The notes under the pieces were generated by a model. The model had not been told where the DNA came from and ran no database searches. It saw only the letters and a list, made by a program, of their open reading frames with translations. Made by a program: the position numbers and the translations under genes. This document shows positions 1-6,200 of a stretch of DNA of 14,640 nucleotides, piece by piece; position 1 is the first letter of the stretch, and the number at the start of each line of letters is the position of its first letter. Where the stretch lies: the NCBI GenBank assembly GCA_003486025.1, contig DNHA01000228.1:1-14640 (forward strand). The letters are read 5' to 3'. This stretch comes from Micrococcaceae bacterium. Lineage in GTDB: Bacteria; Actinomycetota; Actinomycetes; Actinomycetales; Micrococcaceae.

Positions 1-211
1 CAAACCAACCAAACTCACGGTCAAAGCCGGGCAGAGCATGGTCTTCAAACCCAAGGATGCCAGCGCAGATGCCCAAGCGGTGATCTTCTCATCAGATGCC
101 AGCGCCTTCATCGGCCAGTTGATTTTCGGCTCGGATCGTTCGCTGGCGTGGGCCGCGATGCCACCGGCAAATGCCGGTCGTGACGGCATTGTGGTCAACG
201 TCGGAGGCTGA
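1..211 (+). CDS. DUF5719 family protein, C-terminal fragment (partial)
   Basis: The reading frame is open from base 2 to the TGA at 209-211 and gives about 69 residues; the start lies outside the window. The fragment is hydrophilic and beta-rich in appearance, with no membrane segment, and ends in a GIVVNVGG-type tail. I assign it to DUF5719 mainly from its ending and position: in Actinobacteria a DUF5719 protein, usually a secreted or membrane-anchored protein of unknown function downstream of a glycosyltransferase, lies next to the metallopeptidase/DUF3499 pair seen here. It converges with the minus-strand gene ending at 217, leaving only 5 bases, and no terminator hairpin is visible between them. 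The coding call is secure from the frame and context; the family call is moderate. Confidence 0.6.
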   Translation, partial: KPTKLTVKAGQSMVFKPKDASADAQAVIFSSDASAFIGQLIFGSDRSLAWAAMPPANAGRDGIVVNVGG

Positions 212-216
212 ACAAC

Positions 217-675
217 CTAAAAATCAGGGTCTTTGGGAAAATACTCGGGATCAACATCGTGGGGCGTCAGCATCCACAGATTAGCGACCTCGTGCACCAC
301 ACACTGGTGTACGAGGTCGACTAGTTCCGTGTGATTGTGACTGGCTTGCTCCAAGGGCAAGCGGTATATGGATATCCGTGCTCGGCGCTGCGCGGTGGCT
401 GGGCGGGCTGAAGACAACGGCATCCGGTCTCCGACGGCCGCCGCCTGCGTCATCACTTTTTCACCAGGCACCGGAATGATCCGGAAATCGATGATTGCAA
501 GCTTGCTGCCCCAGCGTTCGCCCAAGCGTTGTGCGCTGGCCATCACCGCGTCATCGAAGCGTTCTGGACGAGTTCGATAGGCCGGTAAATGCATGGGCAT
601 CAGCGGACCACGCCGTCCACGGCCATGCCGGTTACGCCGCGACCGCTGCGGCGGTGTGTGCTGGTTGTGCTCCAT
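217..675 (-). CDS. Metallopeptidase-family (zincin-like) protein with degenerate active site
   Basis: This is a 152-residue protein. I placed the start at 675 because CTGGAG lies a few bases upstream of that ATG on the minus strand; the longer frame to 819 would overlap the divergent DUF3499 gene. The N-terminus is Arg-rich (RRNRHGRGRRGPL, residues 13-25), which is typical of the actinobacterial protein encoded beside DUF3499 and annotated as metallopeptidase family (PF06262-like). The expected HExxH zinc motif reads H128-E-V-A-N132, so the second zinc-binding histidine is missing. As I recall, actinobacterial relatives at this locus are often degenerate at the same place, so a non-catalytic role is likely. 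It is cytoplasmic, with no signal peptide or membrane segment. It is divergent from DUF3499 with about 90 bp between the starts. Its function is unknown. Confidence 0.8.
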   Translation of the reverse strand: MEHNQHTPPQRSRRNRHGRGRRGPLMPMHLPAYRTRPERFDDAVMASAQRLGERWGSKLAIIDFRIIPVPGEKVMTQAAAVGDRMPLSSARPATAQRRARISIYRLPLEQASHNHTELVDLVHQCVVHEVANLWMLTPHDVDPEYFPKDPDF

Positions 676-751
676 GGCTCCAGAGTAATAGCTCGCGCTG
701 GCGAACGTGGCCGTTGGGTCCGGATTACCGAGCTCAGTGCCGATACGAGAG

Positions 752-757
752 TAGACT
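752..757 (+). promoter_or_regulatory. Candidate -10 box for a leaderless DUF3499 transcript
   Basis: TAGACT fits the actinobacterial TANNNT -10 consensus and ends exactly 7 nt before the GTG at 765. No purine-rich ribosome-binding site lies at normal distance; the only candidate, GAGAG at 747-751, is 13 nt away. Together these suggest that transcription starts at the GTG itself. No clear -35 box is visible. Confidence 0.4.
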
Positions 758-764
758 TGAAGCC

Positions 765-1151
765 GTGGAAAGTCTTCGTCTTTGCTCTCGCCCTGCGTGC
801 CGTGAATCGGCCCGCGCAACGCTAACCTACAACTATGCCGACTCGACGGCTGTGCTTGGGCCGTTGGCGCAATACCCTGAGCCGCACTGTTATGACCTGT
901 GCGCTCGGCACGCTAACCGATTGACCGTGCCCAGCGGCTGGAATTTATTGCGTGGTGCGTTGCCAGAGGTGATTGAAAACGAAGATGAACTGCATGCGTT
1001 GATGAACGCGGTGCGCGAGGACCGAAAGCCACGAGAAACGGCCGAAACACCGGCCCCGCGTGAACTGCGTGGAACCCGATTTGATGCGCGACCGCGTCTG
1101 GCGATGCTTCCAACCGAAACCGAAACCGAAACCGAAACCGATGAGCGCTGA
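765..1151 (+). CDS. DUF3499 family zinc-ribbon-like protein
   Basis: This is a 128-residue protein starting at GTG 765; the frame is open further upstream, but homology begins at this point (MESLRLCSRPAC). It has the DUF3499 signature: C7-x4-C12, then C42-x3-C46-x2-H49 (CYDLCARH), which probably makes one zinc site, followed by the conserved LTVPSGW (residues 53-59). The C-terminal half is charged and low in complexity and ends in five Thr-Glu pairs encoded by a hexanucleotide repeat. DUF3499 proteins are small, actinobacterial and of unknown function. They are usually found beside the divergent metallopeptidase-family gene, as here, and often beside phosphomannomutase, which is not present downstream in this window. 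Family assignment is strong; function is unknown. Confidence 0.88.
   Translation: MESLRLCSRPACRESARATLTYNYADSTAVLGPLAQYPEPHCYDLCARHANRLTVPSGWNLLRGALPEVIENEDELHALMNAVREDRKPRETAETPAPRELRGTRFDARPRLAMLPTETETETETDER
1113..1140 (+). repeat. ACCGAA hexanucleotide tandem repeat
   Basis: There are four full copies of ACCGAA plus a partial ACCG at the 3' end of the DUF3499 gene. They encode alternating Thr-Glu near the C-terminus. Because the unit is six bases, slippage would change the length by two residues without a frameshift. Confidence 0.9.
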
Positions 1152-1269
1152 GCAAGAACTCGGAGGAGTGCGGTAACCGGCTGCACCTATTGAAGCCGCG
1201 TTGATAAGTTTCGGAAAAGACCGCCTTCCTACCAATCAGATGAGAATGGCGCAATAAGCCGTTTCCCGC

Positions 1270-1294
1270 ACCACGGACCTAATTTAGGTGTGGT
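1270..1294. promoter_or_regulatory. AT-rich inverted repeat, candidate operator
   Basis: The core ACCTAA-T-TTAGGT (1277-1289) is a perfect dyad. It is extended by ACCAC on the left (1270-1274, with a two-base GG bulge) and GTGGT on the right (1290-1294). No T-tract follows, so an intrinsic terminator for DUF3499 is unlikely. The dyad ends 10 bases before a TTGACA hexamer at 1305-1310, which could be a -35 box for the gene at 1406, although no good -10 lies at 16-18 bases from it. Confidence 0.3.
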
Positions 1295-1405
1295 AATGCG
1301 CGGATTGACACGGCTTGCTGGATAAGCTGAAACCGCGGAGCCTGTACTGCAGGTTTCGTCTATTGATGTTAGTCAGAAATCGCGCGATTTGCAGGAGGAC
1401 TCCTC

Positions 1406-2938
1406 ATGGCTGAGGCGGCGAAGAACACCCCCGGTGCTAAGGGACCAGAAGGTTCAGATAAGCCCATCGCGGCCACTGCTTCGGAATCGAGCGAGCAAGC
1501 CAGCAGAGGCTCATTGAGCCAGCGGGCCGAGGAATTGTCGGCACGGTTAGAAGAGCACAAAAATCAGGCTAAGGCTGCTCAAGATGAGCGTGCCGCCAAG
1601 GCTGCAGCGGCCGCGAAGGCCGCTTTTCTGAATCCCCCCGGGGCTGCGCCTGCGCAGCCCAAAACGGCAGAAGCCAAGCCGGCCGCGGATAAGCCAGTAG
1701 CCGCTGCTCAGCCCAGCCCCGCCGCACCGCCGACCACGGTTCAACCTGCCAGCAAGCCTGCCGCCGGCAAACCTGCTGCTGCGCCGGCTAAGCCTGCTGC
1801 GGATAAGCCTGCAACCGCTGCCACCGCTTCCAAACCGGCGGCGAAGAAGCCTGCCGCAGCGAAGCCAGCGGCTGCTAAACCTGCATCTGCACCTGCTAAG
1901 CCTGTGGCATCCAGTACGGCAAAGCCGAAGGGTGACGAGCCTGTAGAAGATGTCATCCGTGCGATCAAACTTCCGCATGAGATTGAAGCCGAGAAAAAGG
2001 TGGCTGCGCCAGCTTCGAAGCCTGCAGCCACCGCCAAAGCACCGGCCGCCCAGACGAAACAAGGTGTCCCTCCGGTGAGCGCGGCACCGCAAAAGGACAA
2101 CCCGGAAACTTCCTCGGCAGCTGTGGCCCAAGCTCGTTCCCGGGTCTTTGGCAGTTACACTCCTGAGTCGGTGCCCTCTGAAGCCGCAGTAAAGCGTCGT
2201 GTCGCCCGGGAACGCGCGTTGAACTCCAAACCTCCGATGGCGAGCACCGTGCAGGTGCTTCTCGCCATCATTTTTCCCGTACTCACCTTGATTGCGGCGA
2301 TTCGTTTAGTCGCCACCCCGGCATTCCTGGCCATGGCTTACGCACGTCCCGGTTTCCCAAGCGATCGGTTTGGCTTCACCGATCCCGAACGGTTGACCTA
2401 CGGCAGCTACGGCGTGGACTACCTCAATAACTTTGCCGGACCTGAATACCTCTCCGGACTCAAATTGCCCACCGGTTCAAGCATGTTCAGCGGCCAAGAA
2501 GTCCAGCACATGCTAGATGTGAAGAACTTGATCGGACTGGGCTATGTGATCGGAGCGGTGCTAGCTGTTTTAGCAATAGTTTTCATCGTGTACCTGGCTA
2601 ACCGCTACGCCGGTGGAGTGCGCCGTGCACTGTTCGCGGGCGCTATCGTGACGGTCGTGCTCTTCGCAGCGGTAGCAGCCCTTGCAATTACCGGGTGGAG
2701 CACCTTCTTCACAGGGTTCCACAACCTATTCTTCTCCGAGGGGACCTGGACCTTCAGCGTCAGCGACACGCTCATTCGACTCTACCCAGAACAATTCTGG
2801 ATGGACTCGGCCGTGGCGATTGGCGTGCTGATGGTGCTGACCGTGCTCGTGGTGCTCATTGCCTGCTGGCCAACGGCTCGCCGTCGTGAAGGTGCACGTC
2901 TACGCCAAGAAGCTCGGGTCTTCGGACTGGGCAACTAA
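1406..2938 (+). CDS. DUF1461 / TIGR01906 family membrane protein with long Ala-Lys-Pro-rich N-terminal tail
   Basis: This is a 510-residue protein with a strong ribosome-binding site (AGGAGG at 1393-1398, 7 nt before the ATG). Residues 1-275 are a hydrophilic, probably disordered region rich in Ala, Lys and Pro, with many KPAA/AKPA units between about 85 and 215. Residues 276-500 match the DUF1461 (TIGR01906) membrane domain: predicted membrane segments at about 281-305, 375-398, 407-431 and 467-488. A conserved extracytoplasmic-type loop contains FGF...ERLTYGSYGVDYL (about 322-340), and the family motif FHNLFF.EGTWTF..SDTLIRLYPEQF lies at about 438-465. The C-terminus is basic. No function is known for the family. 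The gene is monocistronic, with a terminator immediately after it. The membrane-domain call is strong; the tail resembles the tail of histone H1 in composition only. Confidence 0.85.
   Translation: MAEAAKNTPGAKGPEGSDKPIAATASESSEQASRGSLSQRAEELSARLEEHKNQAKAAQDERAAKAAAAAKAAFLNPPGAAPAQPKTAEAKPAADKPVAAAQPSPAAPPTTVQPASKPAAGKPAAAPAKPAADKPATAATASKPAAKKPAAAKPAAAKPASAPAKPVASSTAKPKGDEPVEDVIRAIKLPHEIEAEKKVAAPASKPAATAKAPAAQTKQGVPPVSAAPQKDNPETSSAAVAQARSRVFGSYTPESVPSEAAVKRRVARERALNSKPPMASTVQVLLAIIFPVLTLIAAIRLVATPAFLAMAYARPGFPSDRFGFTDPERLTYGSYGVDYLNNFAGPEYLSGLKLPTGSSMFSGQEVQHMLDVKNLIGLGYVIGAVLAVLAIVFIVYLANRYAGGVRRALFAGAIVTVVLFAAVAALAITGWSTFFTGFHNLFFSEGTWTFSVSDTLIRLYPEQFWMDSAVAIGVLMVLTVLVVLIACWPTARRREGARLRQEARVFGLGN
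1676..2053 (+). repeat. Low-complexity coding repeat (KPAA/AKPA units)
   Basis: This stretch encodes residues about 91-216 of the DUF1461 protein. It consists largely of degenerate GCC/GCT-AAG-CCT-GCx units giving Ala-Lys-Pro-Ala motifs. Codon variation between units shows that they are not recent perfect duplications. The same composition creates a long spurious antisense open frame. Confidence 0.75.
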
Positions 2939-2964
2939 ACGTTCTGCGCATGAGCGCGGGAAAC

Positions 2965-3009
2965 AACAAAACCTCGGGTTCCGTTTAATGCGGAACCCGA
3001 GGTTTTGTT
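2965..3009 (+). terminator. Strong intrinsic terminator after the DUF1461 gene
   Basis: A perfect 19-bp stem (2965-2983 with 2991-3009) closes a 7-base loop. The right arm ends in TTTTGTT and the left arm begins AACAAAA, so the hairpin carries a T-rich end on both strands and could work in both directions. It begins 26 bases after the stop codon at 2938. Confidence 0.9.
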
Positions 3010-3523
3010 CATGCCATGCCCATCCATCGCCGCAATAATCCCTGGTTCTCGACTCAGAGCCCGAGAGCAGCCTTGCTCTTCGTCTAGGATGCCGATATTT
3101 TCCGGAGGATTTTTTGATATGACATATCCTGAATTCATCTTCGGATAGTGGATGTTCCAGGGTTCACGCGATGACAATGCGAGTGGTTGCCGCAGGGTGC
3201 CCCGGTGCCTGGCGAGATGACCACCGGCAGAGGATCATCGATGCCTCAACTGCGCTCAGGCTGCTAGAATCTTCGTTCCCGGCCTGGTCACAGGTCTACT
3301 CAAAACTTTTGGAACCCGCCGTTGCCCAACAGAGTCGTTAGCTTCAGGACCCGGAGAATCACCTGCGCCGGTACCGAGCTGCCCGAAGGCGCTGCAGCTA
3401 CAGCACCAGGACAGCAAGCCTCGTATCGGGGCAGAGGCCAGACAGGAGCCTGACAGGTAATTTCGTACCCTGGCCCTCTGCGGAATTATGCAGGCAGGCC
3501 GCTAGAAGCCGTCGCGGGAGGGG
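3010..3523. other. Intergenic region without a convincing gene; one structured element
   Basis: About 510 bases lie between the DUF1461 terminator and the end of pmt. The longest ATG-initiated frame I traced here on the plus strand (3171-3341, 56 codons) has no ribosome-binding site and uses rare codons such as CGA, AGG and CTA. An imperfect inverted repeat pairs GCAGAGGCCAG (3431-3441) with CTGGCCCTCTGC (3470-3481, one extra base), with a small CAGG-AG-CCTG hairpin between the arms. It lies 43 bases beyond the pmt stop on the minus strand and has no T-tract. I see no tRNA, insertion sequence or recognisable protein remnant. Confidence 0.5.
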
Positions 3524-5134
3524 TTATCCCCAGCTCGGGATCCATACGTGCATGCGGTAATAGTCATCCGAAGTGAGTTCGCCAGACCAGACCGACCAGA
3601 AGAAGGCCGAGACTAGCAACAGCAGGGCTAGCGACACAGCGACCAAGATGATCCTCGTGCGGTAGCTCGCGTCGGAGCGCGGTTTACGAGGAATGAACCT
3701 GCCAATTACATAGGTCAGTGCGAGCACCATAAATGGCACCAACGGCAAGGTGTAGAAGAAAAACATCGTGCGTTCGGGGTACATCAGCCAGGGGAGGAAC
3801 CCGGCGACAACACTGGAAAGAAGCGCACCAGCGCGCCAATCGCGAGCACCAAGCCACCAGAAAACTAAGAGGACCATGCTGATCGTGCAGGCCCACCACA
3901 TCACCGGATTGGGCATGTCCATGATCACTTCGGTGCAGCGATCCAATGCACATCCATTTTGGCCGTTGTCGTAGCCCTCAAAATACATCAGCACCGGGCG
4001 TCCGGAAAATAACCAAGTCCATGGGGCAGAAGCCCACCCATGCTCGGAGCTCAGACCGGCATGGAAGTCATATGCGGCTTGATGGTAATGCCAGAGGCTA
4101 CGCAGCGTCTCAGGCAACCAAGTAATACCCTCACCAGGGTTTTCCACGGCCCACTGGCGGTAACGGCCTCCAGCGGTGATCAGCCAACCGGTCCACGTGG
4201 CCAGGTAGGTCAGGAGCACTACCGGCATCATGGTCACAAAGGAGTAGATGCCGTCACGAGTGAATGCTGCAGACTGCCAACGCTGGATTCCCGCGGTACG
4301 CCGCGCACCAAAGTCCCACAACACTGCCATGAGGCAGAACACCGCAACGAACGCTAACGCGGACCATTTGATCCCTACCGCGCCACCGAGCATGAGGGCC
4401 GCGACTAAACGCCACGGCCGCCACCAGAGCATGGGGCCATGATCCAGCAGAAATTCGTTGGGCCGGTTCCCTAGGGGAACCGAAAGTTTTTTGGCCAATT
4501 GGGTACGCCCATGGACCCGGTCTTTGAGCAGTGCGTAAAAAGCAGCGAGCACGAAGAACATCAAGAAGATGTCCAACAATGCCGTGCGCGACATGACAAT
4601 TGAGTGTCCATCGATTGCGATCAGCAGTCCCGCGATACCTGCCAACAGGTGCGAGCCGAACAGCAACCGTGCACAGAGTGTGGTCAAAAGCACCGCGAGC
4701 GTACCAAATAGTGCGGTGGCAAAACGCCAACCGAATCCGTCAAATTCCCCAAAAGCCATCATGCCAAAGGCGATGAGCCATTTACCCAAGGGTGGATGCA
4801 CCACAAAGGAGGCGGTGTCCTTGAGCTGTGGATCTCCTGCAACAAACTGGTCATTGCTATCGTCCACCCATTCCATTTCATAACCGAAATGCAGCAGTGA
4901 GTAGGCGTCCTTGACGTAGTAAGTCTCGTCGAAGATCAACATATGCGGGTGGGACAGATGCACAAACCGCAACAAACCGCCGATGAGTGTCACCACCAGC
5001 GGAACAATCCACATCAACGCACCTGAGGGTGCTGCCACCGGTAACAACCGCTGTTTGAGGCTCTCAAAGGTGAAGGCAACGCGCGCGGAGCGCACGTGTC
5101 CGGTGTCTGGGGTCTTTGTTGCCGTGGTGCTCAT
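3524..5134 (-). CDS. pmt: Dolichyl-phosphate-mannose--protein mannosyltransferase (GT39, PMT family)
   Basis: This 536-residue polytopic membrane enzyme should transfer mannose from a polyprenyl-phosphate-mannose donor to Ser/Thr of secreted proteins, outside or within the cytoplasmic membrane. Family features seen: a first membrane segment at about 41-57, the catalytic acidic pair D69-E70 in FDETYYVKDAYS, HPPLGK at 113-118, SRTALLDIF at 182-190, repeated hydrophobic helices, HGWASAPWTWLFSGRP in the central loop, and the typical bacterial ending MHVWIPSWG. The length is normal for actinobacterial members. The ATG has no Shine-Dalgarno sequence but has TAGCAT 8 nt upstream on its strand, suggesting a leaderless or nearly leaderless mRNA. 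It is divergent from rsmI, as in M. tuberculosis (Rv1002c/Rv1003). The assignment is secure; the protein targets are unknown. Confidence 0.93.
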   Translation of the reverse strand: MSTTATKTPDTGHVRSARVAFTFESLKQRLLPVAAPSGALMWIVPLVVTLIGGLLRFVHLSHPHMLIFDETYYVKDAYSLLHFGYEMEWVDDSNDQFVAGDPQLKDTASFVVHPPLGKWLIAFGMMAFGEFDGFGWRFATALFGTLAVLLTTLCARLLFGSHLLAGIAGLLIAIDGHSIVMSRTALLDIFLMFFVLAAFYALLKDRVHGRTQLAKKLSVPLGNRPNEFLLDHGPMLWWRPWRLVAALMLGGAVGIKWSALAFVAVFCLMAVLWDFGARRTAGIQRWQSAAFTRDGIYSFVTMMPVVLLTYLATWTGWLITAGGRYRQWAVENPGEGITWLPETLRSLWHYHQAAYDFHAGLSSEHGWASAPWTWLFSGRPVLMYFEGYDNGQNGCALDRCTEVIMDMPNPVMWWACTISMVLLVFWWLGARDWRAGALLSSVVAGFLPWLMYPERTMFFFYTLPLVPFMVLALTYVIGRFIPRKPRSDASYRTRIILVAVSLALLLLVSAFFWSVWSGELTSDDYYRMHVWIPSWG

Positions 5135-5142
5135 CGTTGTTC

Positions 5143-5194
5143 ATGCTACCGGCGTAACCACCAGAATGTGTGCTTTTGGTACTTCGCGTAGGCT
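5143..5194. promoter_or_regulatory. Divergent pmt/rsmI promoter region with two TANNNT boxes
   Basis: On the minus strand TAGCAT (plus-strand ATGCTA, 5143-5148) lies 8 nt before the pmt ATG. On the plus strand TAGGCT (5189-5194) lies 7 nt before the rsmI GTG at 5202. Neither start has a usable ribosome-binding site. This spacing is what leaderless transcription from actinobacterial -10 boxes would look like. The -35 regions are not recognisable. Confidence 0.45.
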
Positions 5195-5201
5195 AAAGGG
5201 T

Positions 5202-6062
5202 GTGCAGAATTCAGACGAAGAGGGCGTAATCGTCCTGGGCGCCACCCCAATAGGCAACTTGTCCGATGCATCCCCGCGGCTGCGCGAGATCATGCAAAGC
5301 GCAGATGTGATCGCCGCGGAGGACACCCGCAACTTCCATCACTTGGCCCACGCGCTGGGAATCAAACCCACGGGGCGAGTCATGAGCCTGCATGAACACA
5401 ATGAGGCGCATAAGCTCGGTGAGGTCATTGAATTGGCCCGCCAAGGCTCGACAATCCTTGTGGTCTCCGACGCCGGCATGCCAGCAGTCTCAGACCCGGG
5501 TTACCCGCTGGTGGCAGCGGCCATGCAAGAGGGCATCCGAGTGACGGCAGTTCCGGGCCCCTCAGCGGTATTAACCGCGTTGGCCCTCTCCGGGCTTCCC
5601 ACCGGACGGTTCACCTTTGAAGGATTCTTGCCGCGTAAGGCCGGAGAACGGCGTAAACGCCTGAACGCCTTGCTGCATGAGGAACGCACCATGGTGTTCT
5701 TCGAATCCCCGCACCGCGTCGCGGAATTTTTGGGTACTGCCGTGGAGGTTTTCGGCGCGCAACGCCAGGCCGCGGTGGCCCGCGAGCTCACTAAGAAGTT
5801 CGAAGAGGTGCGCCGTGATGAACTTGGTGTACTCAAAGCCTGGGCAGATGAAGGGGTGCGCGGTGAGATTGTGGTGGTAATTTCTGGAGCTTCGGCTCCT
5901 GAAGCACCTTCCATTGGCGATTTGCTTCCTCAGGTAGCGGTGCTGGTTGGCGAAGGGGTGCGGATGAAACAAGCCGTCGCTGAAGTTGCCCAGTCCGCTG
6001 GAGTGCAGAAACGTGAGCTGTATGAAGCGGTGCTCGCCGAACGTCATGAAGCGGAAAAATAG
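5202..6062 (+). CDS. rsmI: 16S rRNA (cytidine(1402)-2'-O)-methyltransferase
   Basis: This 286-residue SAM-dependent methyltransferase of the tetrapyrrole-methylase fold 2'-O-methylates C1402 in the decoding centre of 16S rRNA. Motifs seen: GATPIGNLSD (13-22), AAEDTRN (38-44), SDAGMPAVSDPGY (89-101, cofactor-site region), AVPGPSAVLTALALSGLP (116-133), FEGFLPRK (139-146), FFESPHR (166-172) and ELTKKFEEV (195-203). I chose GTG 5202 because family homology begins a few residues later and a TANNNT box lies 7 nt upstream; the frame also has an in-frame ATG at 5166, which would add 12 residues. It is divergent from pmt. The downstream gene has its own leader, so rsmI is probably monocistronic. Confidence in function is high; the start is moderately certain. 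Confidence 0.94.
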   Translation: MQNSDEEGVIVLGATPIGNLSDASPRLREIMQSADVIAAEDTRNFHHLAHALGIKPTGRVMSLHEHNEAHKLGEVIELARQGSTILVVSDAGMPAVSDPGYPLVAAAMQEGIRVTAVPGPSAVLTALALSGLPTGRFTFEGFLPRKAGERRKRLNALLHEERTMVFFESPHRVAEFLGTAVEVFGAQRQAAVARELTKKFEEVRRDELGVLKAWADEGVRGEIVVVISGASAPEAPSIGDLLPQVAVLVGEGVRMKQAVAEVAQSAGVQKRELYEAVLAERHEAEK

Positions 6063-6093
6063 CCGCAATCCTTTAGGCTGAATGCACAATGAA

Positions 6094-6106
6094 ACAACCG
6101 GGTTGT
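6094..6106. promoter_or_regulatory. 13-bp palindrome upstream of gabD, candidate operator
   Basis: ACAACC-G-GGTTGT is a perfect dyad between rsmI and the aldehyde dehydrogenase gene, 44 bases before the likely -10 box. GCAC (6084-6087) and GTGC (6108-6111) flank it asymmetrically. There is no T-tract, so it is not a good rsmI terminator; a regulator-binding site is possible but unproven. Confidence 0.25.
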
Positions 6107-6150
6107 AGTGCACCGGGCGATATACAGTCCGTTGGATCCAGCACTAGCGT

Positions 6151-6192
6151 TATGATCAACGAAGATTTTTTTCATTTACGAATTTCAGGAGA
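6151..6192 (+). promoter_or_regulatory. gabD promoter -10 and ribosome-binding site
   Basis: TATGAT at 6151-6156 is close to the -10 consensus and would give a leader of about 38 nt. AGGAGA at 6187-6192 is a good ribosome-binding site, 8 nt before the ATG at 6201. The -35 is weak: TTGGAT at 6132-6137 is too close for standard spacing. Confidence 0.5.
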
Positions 6193-6200
6193 ACCGCGTT

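Noticed and set aside
1547..2131. 194-codon minus-strand open frame
   Set aside because: It is antisense to the Ala/Lys/Pro-rich repeats of the DUF1461 gene; its Arg/Cys/Leu-rich product is a by-product of that composition.
2935..3177. 80-codon minus-strand open frame after the DUF1461 gene
   Set aside because: It starts with TTG, has no ribosome-binding site and runs through the strong 19-bp terminator.
3171..3341. 56-codon plus-strand open frame in the gap before pmt
   Set aside because: It has no ribosome-binding site, rare codons are frequent and I recognise no family; it is not enough for a gene call.
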